Positions 1-6,328 of a stretch of 24,537 nt of DNA are shown here, piece by piece. Source of the DNA: UBA6911 sp964481255 (lineage in GTDB: Bacteria; Acidobacteriota; UBA6911); NCBI GenBank assembly GCA_964481255.1, contig CAYZTZ010000040.1:1-24537 (forward strand), in the 5' to 3' direction. How positions within the stretch are numbered: the stretch's first letter is position 1; each line of letters opens with the position of its first letter. The translations under genes and the position numbers were made by a program. Below the pieces are notes generated by a model. The model was given only the letters and a program-made list of their open reading frames with translations, did no database searches and had not been told where the DNA came from.

Positions 1-388
1 GTCACGATGTATCTTCCTCCAACACCTTCAGATGTCACTGCTTTGGGCGATCCGTCAGGTGTTTCCTGGATCCACAGGCGCTGCGGACGCCCGCTTTCGG
101 CGCCTATAAATACGATACGGCGGCCATCCGGAAAAAATCCGCGTTCTGCTATGTATCAACACTCCCACGCAGCAAGGAACGCGGTTCCCCGGATCCGGTC
201 GGAATTAGAACAAGCTGATGCGGCGGCCCATAGTTGATGGCGAGCACCCAGCACCCATCGGGCGAGAACGCGCACCCCTCGCCTTCCCCGAGCCTTACCG
301 GCGGCGATCCGTCCATGTTTCTAATAAGGTGAAGGAAAGGACTGCGAAGTTGGCGAAAGTCGACGAGCCTGGGATGCTTTACTCTCAT
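1..388 (-). pseudogene. Remnant of a PD40/TolB-like beta-propeller protein, frameshifted, runs off the left edge
   Basis: Read on the minus strand, about 340 down to 152 encodes a propeller-blade stretch with DGSPPVRLGEG and FSPDGCWVLA, ending in SLLRGSVDT at a TAG stop (149-151). One frame over, translation continues at once with ERGFFPDGRRIVFIG and then RLWIQETPDGSPKAVT to the window edge. The FSPDG/FFPDG signatures are the repeat hallmark of WD40-like PD40 propellers, often found C-terminal to Ser/Thr kinases or DNA-binding domains in Acidobacteriota. The two halves join if one base is missing near 150. No N-terminal domain can be found upstream of about 340, so the gene also looks truncated at its 5' side. 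It is probably a decaying gene; a single-base sequencing error could explain the frameshift but not the missing N-terminus. Confidence 0.7.
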
Positions 389-676
389 AAAAGGGCTTTT
401 TCACTTGCGCGGATTTCTCCCGGGGCTTGCGCCCTAAGCTCTGCTATTTCGCCCCTTCGAGACTGGTCATTGTCGGGCGCGAAGCGGCGGCGCAGATCAG
501 CCCCGGGCGCAAGACATTATCCGGAATTTCATCGTCTTATCCAGCGCGCGGGGATTTCAAGGGGTGAAGTCCCTTGATTAGTGGGGCTTCCCGGCTGCGG
601 CTGCAAAGATCCCATCCCCGGCGAAACAGGATGAAGTGTGCGGAAATGCCGCCACGCGGCGGATGAGATTCTTCGC
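389..676. other. Noncoding stretch, no gene seen
   Basis: The open frames here overlap one another, resemble no family I know and lack plausible ribosome binding sites. The sequence may be degraded DNA belonging to the neighbouring propeller remnant, but no further PD40 motif can be read in any minus-strand frame. Confidence 0.5.
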
Positions 677-705
677 TTGAGCGGAAGCTTCCAGTTGGGC
701 ATTAT
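677..705 (+). promoter_or_regulatory. Candidate sigma70-type promoter with a palindrome in its spacer
   Basis: TTGAGC (677-682) and CATTAT (700-705) are 17 bp apart, each matching the consensus at four of six bases. The spacer contains the perfect 10-bp palindrome GGAAGCTTCC (683-692), a possible operator. The expected transcription start falls at about 712, exactly on the ATG of the small gene, which has no Shine-Dalgarno sequence. This is an inference from spacing only. Confidence 0.35.
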
Positions 706-711
706 CTCAAA

Positions 712-942
712 ATGGCATCGATGGAGGAGCCGGTCGGAGAAGAGCGGGCGGCATGGTACCGGTTGACCCCGGCGCAGCGTTGGATGGAAACCGTAAGGCT
801 TTGGCATTCCTACCTGATGCTGGAAGGATCGCTTGATCCCGAACCCGATATGCAAAGTCCCTTCTTCGATCCGGAAGCACCGGTTCCGCGCTCTCCTCAT
901 AAGCCGCCAGGCATGCGTATTATACGGCGCGGCCGAATTTAG
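712..942 (+). CDS. Small conserved protein of unknown function (76 aa)
   Basis: I believe this is a real gene because its sequence follows a recognisable small-protein pattern. It has an AWYRLTPAQRW segment (residues about 14-24), an RLWHSYLMLEGSLDPEPD core (about 29-46) followed by QSPFFDP, and a C-terminus GMRIIRRGRI. I recall hypothetical proteins of Acidobacteriota, Planctomycetota and Verrucomicrobiota with the same GSLDPEPDxQSPF core and R-rich end; this is from memory. It has no signal peptide or membrane segment and is probably cytoplasmic. Two candidate ATGs lie at 712 and 721, neither with a Shine-Dalgarno sequence; the first coincides with the predicted transcription start. Its function is unknown. 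Confidence 0.65.
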   Translation: MASMEEPVGEERAAWYRLTPAQRWMETVRLWHSYLMLEGSLDPEPDMQSPFFDPEAPVPRSPHKPPGMRIIRRGRI

Positions 943-1136
943 CCGAGCAAACGGGGGCGGACCACGATAGATCCTTCCGAGGATTGTCGATAGCTCGAGT
1001 TTCCGGCAAGAAAATGGGCCTTCGGCGCATTCCGGCCCCTTTTCTCCCGCCAAGGCTTATTTGACCATATAAGATCACATCCTGCTATTTTTCTTCAGTG
1101 ATTTATCCTGGTCCGACCACAATCCGTGCCGCGGAA

Positions 1137-1427
1137 CTATGCTGCGGATTTTTTCCTGAATCTGGAAAGAGACTCGGCAAGAAGCAACTTGATAAGAGCC
1201 TGATAAGGTATGTCGGTTTCCGAACTGATCGCCCTCAATTCGTTCAGCAGCTGTGAGGGCAAGCGGATTGAAACAACCTGCGTTGGTGGAGCTTCCGGCA
1301 GTCTCAGGCCGATATCCTCGAATTTGATTGCCTTGGATGGATCGATCATGTGAACCGTATCCACGGCGTCGTAGTCGCGGATCACACGATCCGTCCTCGC
1401 GCTACTTCTCTTCTTTTTCCGCCTCAT
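1137..1427 (-). CDS. brnA: BrnA-type ribbon-helix-helix antitoxin
   Basis: This 96-aa protein carries a ribbon-helix-helix domain in its C-terminal half: VVSIRLPSQLL forms the DNA-contacting strand (from about residue 51), followed by two helices through LLLAESL. The basic N-terminus (MRRKKKR) and middle segment are typical of BrnA/CopG-like antitoxins, which bind the toxin and repress their own promoter. The start overlaps the end of brnT by 26 bp, and AAAGGAG lies about ten bases upstream of the ATG, so translation of the two is probably coupled. As in known brnTA loci the toxin gene comes first. The 8-3-8 palindrome at 1726-1744 is the likely binding site. Family assignment is firm; activity is inferred. 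Confidence 0.85.
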   Translation of the reverse strand: MRRKKKRSSARTDRVIRDYDAVDTVHMIDPSKAIKFEDIGLRLPEAPPTQVVSIRLPSQLLNELRAISSETDIPYQALIKLLLAESLSRFRKKSAA

Positions 1428-1701
1428 AAATCTGTCGCTCCTTTCGTGACGCAGGCCTTGCTGTTATTATCCGAACTCGGCCCCCACAGGCTGTGAATCC
1501 GATCATCAACACACGATTCTCCAGACTCCTTCCATAGAGAATGTAGTGGGCCTCACGCGAAGTCGAGTGTATGACATCCCGATATAGTTTGTATCGAGGA
1601 TCGTGGAATGCGCTTTCAGCCTCCAATCGGCTTACGCCATGCTTGGCCTCGTTTTTCTGAATGTTCCACTGATCCCAATCAAACTCGATATCCTTTGTCA
1701 C
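1402..1701 (-). CDS. brnT: BrnT-type ribonuclease toxin
   Basis: This 99-aa protein has the BrnT layout: an N-terminal FDWDQWNIQKNEAKHGVS segment (family pattern F-x-WD-x(3)-N-x(3)-K-HGV), a central FHDPRYKLYRD strand, and RVRIITARPASRKERQIYE near the C-terminus, matching the conserved RIISARxAxxxER end. BrnT proteins are RelE-fold ribonucleases that stop translation and are neutralised by BrnA. The start codon is GTG (1699-1701); an in-frame stop lies a few codons upstream and no ATG is available. There is no Shine-Dalgarno sequence, and the promoter -10 box ends only seven bases before the GTG, so the mRNA is probably leaderless. Confidence 0.87.
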   Translation of the reverse strand: MTKDIEFDWDQWNIQKNEAKHGVSRLEAESAFHDPRYKLYRDVIHSTSREAHYILYGRSLENRVLMIGFTACGGRVRIITARPASRKERQIYEAEKEEK

Positions 1702-1707
1702 AATGGG

Positions 1708-1736
1708 AGCATAGCATTTTTAAACTGTAGTGTCAA
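1708..1736 (-). promoter_or_regulatory. Sigma70-type promoter of brnTA
   Basis: On the minus strand a perfect TTGACA (1731-1736) is followed after exactly 17 bp by TATGCT (1708-1713). The predicted transcript would begin at about 1700-1702, on the GTG start codon of brnT. The -35 box lies inside the 1726-1744 palindrome, so repressor binding there would block RNA polymerase. Confidence 0.7.
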
Positions 1737-1744
1737 ACACTACA
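1726..1744. promoter_or_regulatory. Operator palindrome overlapping the brnTA -35 box (likely BrnA site)
   Basis: The sequence TGTAGTGT-caa-ACACTACA is a perfect 8-bp inverted repeat with a 3-bp spacer. It covers the -35 hexamer of the brnTA promoter. Autoregulation by the ribbon-helix-helix antitoxin is known for BrnA systems; that this is its site is inferred from position and symmetry. Confidence 0.65.
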
Positions 1745-1765
1745 CGGGTAAAAGGGGGAAAAGAA

Positions 1766-1844
1766 GGACAGTCACCAGTGTCCCCCGAGAAACAATGGTG
1801 TGGATGGCATTCCTTGATCCCCTGGGGGACACCGGTGACTGTCC
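1766..1844. repeat. Long inverted repeat, candidate terminator of the sigma operon
   Basis: Two 21-bp arms (1766-1786 and 1824-1844) are inverted copies with one mismatch, separated by 37 bp; each arm contains the core CAGTCACCGGTGTCCCC or its A variant. The right arm ends six bases from the stop codon of the Spy-like gene. On the minus strand the hairpin is followed by a pyrimidine-rich run (TTCTTTTCCCCCTTTT), so it can serve as an intrinsic terminator for that operon. From memory, GGGGACAGTCACC-type palindromes occur as dispersed REP-like repeats next to RAYT transposases; no transposase is present here. Confidence 0.65.
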
Positions 1845-1849
1845 CCTTT

Positions 1850-2290
1850 TTATGCTCTCTGCCTTCTTCCGGCGTTGGAAAGAATCCGCTTGGCTCCCCG
1901 CTTCCGGAGCTCCTGCCATTGCGAGCTGGTTAGCACCTGGCGGAGCCGGAGGCTCATCCGGGAAGTGGCACGCATAAGCTCCGCCCGCGCGGAAACCACC
2001 TTCTCCACGGCGGCTTCCGCCTTTGCGGTGTCCACGCTGTCTTCGCTCATCTCGTCGGCCAGAGCGGCCTCCGCGGAACGGACAGCCGCCCGCAACTGGA
2101 TAAGACGATCCCGCGAATCCCTGACGATCGCGCGGACCTGTTTGAGCTGATCATCGCTCAGCCCCAGGTCGCGCACAACCGGCCGGTCCCACCACGGGGT
2201 CAATTCTATTCTATCCTCCGGCGCCTGGGACCAGGCGGCTATCGGAGCCAAAAGCGCCAATATACCTATGAAGAGTAGAAATCTTTTCAT
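1850..2290 (-). CDS. Secreted Spy/CpxP-like (heavy-metal-resistance type) protein
   Basis: This 146-aa protein starts at 2290, where the ATG overlaps the anti-sigma stop codon as ATGA; a longer open frame upstream lacks a signal peptide. MKRFLLFIGILALLAPIAAWSQA is a Sec signal peptide with probable cleavage near residue 22. The mature part is helical: RDLGLSDDQLKQVRAI (the LTxxQ-like motif), a long charged helix, then LRQVLTSSQWQEL. This matches the Spy/CpxP and Metal_resist families, periplasmic chaperones or metal/stress sensors. Its place after an ECF sigma factor and anti-sigma factor suggests that it senses an envelope condition and modulates the anti-sigma factor, as CnrX does in the CnrYXH system. 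No metal-binding residue pattern is evident, so the signal is unknown. Confidence 0.75.
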   Translation of the reverse strand: MKRFLLFIGILALLAPIAAWSQAPEDRIELTPWWDRPVVRDLGLSDDQLKQVRAIVRDSRDRLIQLRAAVRSAEAALADEMSEDSVDTAKAEAAVEKVVSARAELMRATSRMSLRLRQVLTSSQWQELRKRGAKRILSNAGRRQRA

Positions 2291-2715
2291 TGTTGTTCCT
2301 CGAATAGGGATTGAACCGGAGCGATTGCTTCCGGCTCGGTACTCCATGACATTTGAAAAACCTCCTCAAAAACTGCATCTTCCAAAACAGATTCAGGCGC
2401 AGGTTGCCTCGGAGCGATCGACTTAAACGCAACCAAGGCAATCGCCGCCAGCATTGCCAGTCCGGCCAGCGAAGGGACAAGGAACCGCACGAGCTTTCGC
2501 CCGCCTTGTTCCAGGCGCTCGCGCACAGCAAGTCGTTGGAGTGCCAGGCGTTCCTCAGAAACCTGGGAGTGGAGCGCAGGGCGGTTTTCATATCGGCGTC
2601 GGGCGGCTTCATACCGGGCGGCACACTCGGGACAGTTCTGCAGATGTCCTCCGGCCGGCTGGGAATCAAAAAGCTCCAGCAAAAGCTCTTCGTCGGTATA
2701 GTGTCTATCGTACAT
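2287..2715 (-). CDS. Membrane anti-sigma factor with zinc-finger-like N-terminus
   Basis: This 142-aa protein has an H24-x3-C28-x2-C31 motif (HLQNCPEC), the ZAS zinc-binding signature of anti-sigma factors that hold ECF sigma factors at the membrane. A hydrophobic segment at residues about 78-98 (FLVPSLAGLAMLAAIALVAF) is the single transmembrane helix, followed by a periplasmic tail of about 44 residues. Its gene overlaps the sigma gene by 11 bp and the Spy-like gene by 4 bp, so the three should be translationally coupled. It is expected to release the sigma factor when the periplasmic tail or the Spy-like partner senses stress. No protease cleavage site can be read from the sequence. Confidence 0.8.
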   Translation of the reverse strand: MYDRHYTDEELLLELFDSQPAGGHLQNCPECAARYEAARRRYENRPALHSQVSEERLALQRLAVRERLEQGGRKLVRFLVPSLAGLAMLAAIALVAFKSIAPRQPAPESVLEDAVFEEVFQMSWSTEPEAIAPVQSLFEEQQ

Positions 2716-3268
2716 AAAGGTCTCGCAGTTCTTCCCGCAGTTTGGCGACGGCGCGGGCCAGATGGGCCTTCACGGTGCCGACGTCTATCTCCAGAATGGA
2801 GGCGATTTCATCCAGCGGCTTTCCTTCGTCATGACGCAGGATAAATACAAGGCGCTGCCGCGGGGACAGTCTTCGAAGGGATTGGTTCAGCCTCAGCATT
2901 TTTTCACGCTGAAGCAACATTTCCTCCTGATTCATACCGGCGGCCGGCCTGAGATTCAGAAGGCTCTTTTCATCATCTTCCGAAGCCCGTCTCTTCCAAA
3001 ATTTCCAGCGCCTGGAGTTGAAGCGGTCATAGCAGGTATGGACGGCCACCCGGGTCAGCCATTTCTCCGGTTGCAGTATCGCCCGGCCGCCCCGGCGTTC
3101 CAGGGTGCGGAATGCCTTGACAAATACATCCTGGGCCGCCGAATCGGCCTCGTCGACATTTCGAAGCAGCCGCAGACAAAGCAGGAAAATGCGTTTCTGT
3201 TCCCGCCGCATCCACAAGTCGAAATCGGCGGTCGCCGGGCGGAACTCGGAATCTTCACCTGTTATCAT
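2705..3268 (-). CDS. ECF-family RNA polymerase sigma factor
   Basis: With the start at 3268 this is a 187-aa sigma-70-family protein of ECF type. Region 2 is visible as FDLWMRREQKRIFLLCLRLL and NVDEADSAAQDVFVKAF (-10 recognition and core binding). Region 4 is RLSPRQRLVFILRHDEGKP followed by the helix-turn-helix LDEIASILEIDVGTVKAHLARAV. A Met codon at 3286 and an open frame up to 3382 exist, but 3286 would sit on the predicted transcription start and 3382 upstream of it. The start at 3268 has GAGG twelve bases upstream. The gene heads a sigma/anti-sigma/Spy-like operon and probably regulates itself through the ECF-like promoter at 3292-3323. Confidence 0.88.
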   Translation of the reverse strand: MITGEDSEFRPATADFDLWMRREQKRIFLLCLRLLRNVDEADSAAQDVFVKAFRTLERRGGRAILQPEKWLTRVAVHTCYDRFNSRRWKFWKRRASEDDEKSLLNLRPAAGMNQEEMLLQREKMLRLNQSLRRLSPRQRLVFILRHDEGKPLDEIASILEIDVGTVKAHLARAVAKLREELRDLYVR

Positions 3269-3291
3269 TCTGCACGCCGTCCTCATACCTT

Positions 3292-3323
3292 TATAGACTG
3301 GGAGTCCCCGGAAAAGGATTACA
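3292..3323 (-). promoter_or_regulatory. Candidate ECF-type autoregulated promoter of the sigma operon
   Basis: On the minus strand TGTAATCC (3316-3323), followed by TTTTCC, is spaced about 17 bp from GTCTATA (3292-3298). This resembles the TGTAAC...CGTC style of promoter recognised by several ECF sigma groups and has the usual ECF spacing. It lies just upstream of the sigma gene, where an autoregulatory promoter is expected. The match is by eye. Confidence 0.4.
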
Positions 3324-3592
3324 GAAAATTCACAGCCCGGATGGAGCCCGGTCGAAAGCTGGTGATCAGGGCTCTGCTTCAAACGGACACATTGAGCGAG
3401 CCGATTGCCGCCGCTGGACGGCCGGGCCGGAGCGCGGGGAAGGCAGGCCTCGGAGTCTCTTGGATCTGGTGGGAATTCTTCGCGCTAGGCGCGCATCCGC
3501 CCGGCTTGAGGAAATGATTGGAAGCACACCCGGCCGCAGGACGCCGACACCGCGACGACAGCGTGGAAACGGAGCGTTACGGAGTACCGGTG

Positions 3593-5749
3593 CTACCGAA
3601 TGGGAAATCCGCGGTCGCGCATCAGGGCGTTGGTGTCCACATCGCGCCCGCGGAAGGCCCGGAAGGCCTCGGCGGGATCCACCGTGTTGCCTCTGCTGAG
3701 CACGTTATTGTAAAAGCTCTGCGCCACTTTCCGGTCCCAGGGGCCCTTGCCCCGCAGGAATGCCTCCCAGGCGTCCGCCGTGAGAGCGTCGGCCCACAGA
3801 TAGGCGTAATAGCCGGCCGCGTAGCCTTCGCTCGAGAAAATGTGCGAAAAATGAGGCATGCGGTGCCGCATCGGCAGTTCCTTCGGCATGCCCATGGCCG
3901 CCAGCGTTTCCCTCTCGAACCTGTCGGGATCAATATCGCCGGGCTCCGGGATGCTGTGCACCTTCATGTCCACCAGGGCGCTCGCCAGATACTCCGTGGT
4001 CAGGAACCCCTGGTTGAACGTCGACGTTTTCAGGATCTTTTTCACCAGTTTTTGGGGAATCGGCCGGCCCGTCCTGTGATGCAGAGCGAACTTTCCGAGG
4101 ACTTCAGGCGTGGAAAGCCAGTGCTCGTTGATCTGCGAAGGCAATTCCACGTAATCGCGCGCCACCGAGGTGCCCGAAAGAGAGGGGTAGGTGACGTCGG
4201 AGGCAAGTCCGTGCAGGGCGTGGCCGAATTCATGGAACATGGTTTCGGCGTCATCCCAGGATATCAACACCGGCTCGCCAGGGGCGCCCTTGACGAAGTT
4301 CGTATTGTTCGAGACGATCGCGGTCGCCCCCCTGTCCATGCGGTGCTGGCTCCTGTAGCCGTCCATCCAAGCCCCGGAGCGTTTCCCCTGCCGCGCGTAG
4401 GGGTCGAAATAATACAGACCGATGTGTTTGCCGTCGCGCGTCACTTCCCACACCCGCACATCCGGGTGATACACGGGCACGTCCGACACCTGCCGGAAAC
4501 GGAACCCGTAGAGTTCCCCAGCGGCCCACATCATCGCCTCGCGCAGCTTCTCGAGCTGCAGATATTCCTTCACCTCGCTGCTGTCGACATCGTATTTCGC
4601 CTTGCGCACCTTCTCGGCATAGAAGCGGTAATCCCAGGGCTCGATGGTGATCGCCGCGCCTTCTTTTCGGGCGACGGCCCCCATGTCCGCCACTTCCTCC
4701 CTCACACGCGCCACGGCCGCCGGCCACACCTTCATCATCAGGGACATGGCGGCGTCCGGAGTCTTCGCCACCTGCTTTTCGAGGGCCCGGTGCGCAAACG
4801 TCGGATATCCCTGCAACTTCGTCCGCTCGGCGCGCAGTTTCAGGATCTCCGTGATGATTCTGTTGTTGTCGTACGAATCCCCGTTATCGCCCCTGTTGTA
4901 ATAGGTGCGCCAGACCTTCTCGCGCAGGGCGCGCTCGGTCGAATAGGTCAGAAAGGGATCCATTGACGATCGCGTATTCAGGACCGCGTATTGGCCCGGA
5001 CGCCCGCGCTCGGACGCCGCCTCCGCCATGGCCCTGACAAGGCTTTCCGGAAGCCCGCCCAGCTGGTCCTTCGTCAGGTAAAGCACATAGCTCTCCTCGT
5101 CGTGCAGGAGGTTATTGCTGAACTTTGTGTAGAGATCCGCAAGCTGTTTGTTGATCCGGGCCACCGCCGCCTTCTGCTCGGAAGTAAGCCTGGCGCCCTC
5201 GCGGAGGAAATCCGTGTAATAATCCCAGACCAGCCGCTGCTGTTCCGCCGTCAGACCCGAGCTTGCCCTCGCGTTATAGACCTTCTCGATGCGTTCGAAA
5301 AGCCCGGCGTTCTGCATGATCTTATCGCGGAACTCCGCGAGTTTCGGAGCCATCTCCAGCTCCACAGCGCGGAACTCTTCCGACGACATGTTGCTCGACC
5401 AGACCCCATAGACGGCGGTCACGCGCTCGAGAGTGCGCCCGCTGCGCTCCATGGCCGCGATCGTGTTTTCAAAGCTGGGCGCCTCGGGGTTGCCGGCGAT
5501 CTTTTCCACCTCGGCGAGCGTCCTGGCCATCGCCTCTTCGAGCGCGGGCTTGAAATGCTCCACTTTCACCCGGTCAAACGGCGGCACTCCCCCGTAGGGA
5601 CCGGTCCATTCCTCGAGCAAAATGTTCGGGGACGCCGACACCGCCGTGCTCCGGCCGGCCCGGGGGAAACCGACGGCCGCCGAAGCGGTCAGAGCCAGAA
5701 TCAGTGCGGCCTCCATCACGCGTGCTTTTCGAAGTGACAACAGGCTCAT
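3593..5749 (-). CDS. dcp: M3-family peptidyl-dipeptidase (Dcp-like), exported
   Basis: This 718-aa zinc metallopeptidase of family M3 releases dipeptides from the C-termini of oligopeptides. The active site HEFGH is at residues 506-510 and the third zinc ligand is E535 in DYVELPSQ, the normal M3 spacing. The N-terminal GPYGGVPPFDRVKVEHF stretch is typical of Dcp. The start at 5749 has AAGGGA five to six bases upstream and gives a signal peptide (LSLRKARVMEAALILALTAS, then VSA); ATGs at 5764 and 5794 would place extra residues before it. E. coli Dcp is 681 aa, so the extra length is mostly the export signal. It probably acts in the periplasm, or as a lipid-free secreted enzyme, in peptide scavenging. 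It stands alone on its strand, about 320 bp upstream of the sigma operon. Confidence 0.92.
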   Translation of the reverse strand: MSLLSLRKARVMEAALILALTASAAVGFPRAGRSTAVSASPNILLEEWTGPYGGVPPFDRVKVEHFKPALEEAMARTLAEVEKIAGNPEAPSFENTIAAMERSGRTLERVTAVYGVWSSNMSSEEFRAVELEMAPKLAEFRDKIMQNAGLFERIEKVYNARASSGLTAEQQRLVWDYYTDFLREGARLTSEQKAAVARINKQLADLYTKFSNNLLHDEESYVLYLTKDQLGGLPESLVRAMAEAASERGRPGQYAVLNTRSSMDPFLTYSTERALREKVWRTYYNRGDNGDSYDNNRIITEILKLRAERTKLQGYPTFAHRALEKQVAKTPDAAMSLMMKVWPAAVARVREEVADMGAVARKEGAAITIEPWDYRFYAEKVRKAKYDVDSSEVKEYLQLEKLREAMMWAAGELYGFRFRQVSDVPVYHPDVRVWEVTRDGKHIGLYYFDPYARQGKRSGAWMDGYRSQHRMDRGATAIVSNNTNFVKGAPGEPVLISWDDAETMFHEFGHALHGLASDVTYPSLSGTSVARDYVELPSQINEHWLSTPEVLGKFALHHRTGRPIPQKLVKKILKTSTFNQGFLTTEYLASALVDMKVHSIPEPGDIDPDRFERETLAAMGMPKELPMRHRMPHFSHIFSSEGYAAGYYAYLWADALTADAWEAFLRGKGPWDRKVAQSFYNNVLSRGNTVDPAEAFRAFRGRDVDTNALMRDRGFPIR

Positions 5750-6328
5750 GGCATTCCCTTTCATCGCAAATATCCGCCCCTCGCCGGTCCGCAAGAGCTG
5801 CCGGGCCCCGCGCCCGATCTATCAAAGAGAACTTTCCATTTATTACCAGAATCTGCCAAACCAGACCGGCATCCTTTAACGGGAATAAGGTCTCATATCC
5901 TTTCGGGGCGATCAAGCGAACAATCCGGCAGGCGGATAAATGAGCACCCCACCGGCACGGCGGGCCCTCGCAAAGCCCATGCTTGGCCGCGCCTTTTGCC
6001 GCCTGCCCTGGGAACCGATGGAAGTATTCGACAACCCTGAAGGATAGAGACGGGATGCAACCCGTTCAGGATTGAGCGGCGTCGAGAGCCGTTCAATCCC
6101 GGGCTTTGCGAACCGGCAATGCACGCCGGAACGGCAGATCCTATTCGAGTCGCTCCGCCTTAGGCTGATGGCGGCCGAGCCGCGGGATTTTGATACTTGA
6201 AAGCTTACCTGTGTTTCCAGGATGATGAACTCTCCGGTCAGGATCCCATCCGCCGTGGAGACGGGTCATCGGGGCTTTCTCCTGCAAAGGCGTCCCGGGT
6301 CTTCCCCGAGATAAAGGAGCGAATCGAC
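5750..6328. other. Divergent intergenic region between dcp and the MFS gene
   Basis: No gene is supported in these 579 bp. The middle part holds two stem-loops (6069-6099 and 6113-6129) and short near-repeats beginning CAACCCTGAAGG (about 6039) and CAACCCGTTCAGG (about 6058). Short open frames on the minus strand read as runs like LNPERVASRLYP, the kind of spurious peptide that dispersed intergenic repeats produce. Promoters for both flanking genes must lie here, but I could not find hexamers good enough to call. Confidence 0.5.
6069..6099. repeat. Stem-loop, 12-bp stem with 7-nt loop
   Basis: GGATTGAGCGGC (6069-6080) pairs with GCCGTTCAATCC (6088-6099), with one G-U/A-C wobble position. A second hairpin, CCGGC-N7-GCCGG, follows at 6113-6129. 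Neither is followed by a T-run, so they do not look like intrinsic terminators. They may belong to a dispersed intergenic repeat. Confidence 0.45.

Noticed and set aside
2211..2669. 152-codon minus-strand frame overlapping the anti-sigma and Spy-like genes
   Set aside because: It is a shifted frame of the anti-sigma gene, which has the zinc motif, a membrane helix and proper coupling to its neighbours.
3518..4966. 482-codon open frame on the plus strand
   Set aside because: It lies opposite dcp, whose minus-strand frame has the HEFGH active site and full family similarity. Its His/Arg/Pro-rich composition is what antisense reading of a GC-rich gene gives.
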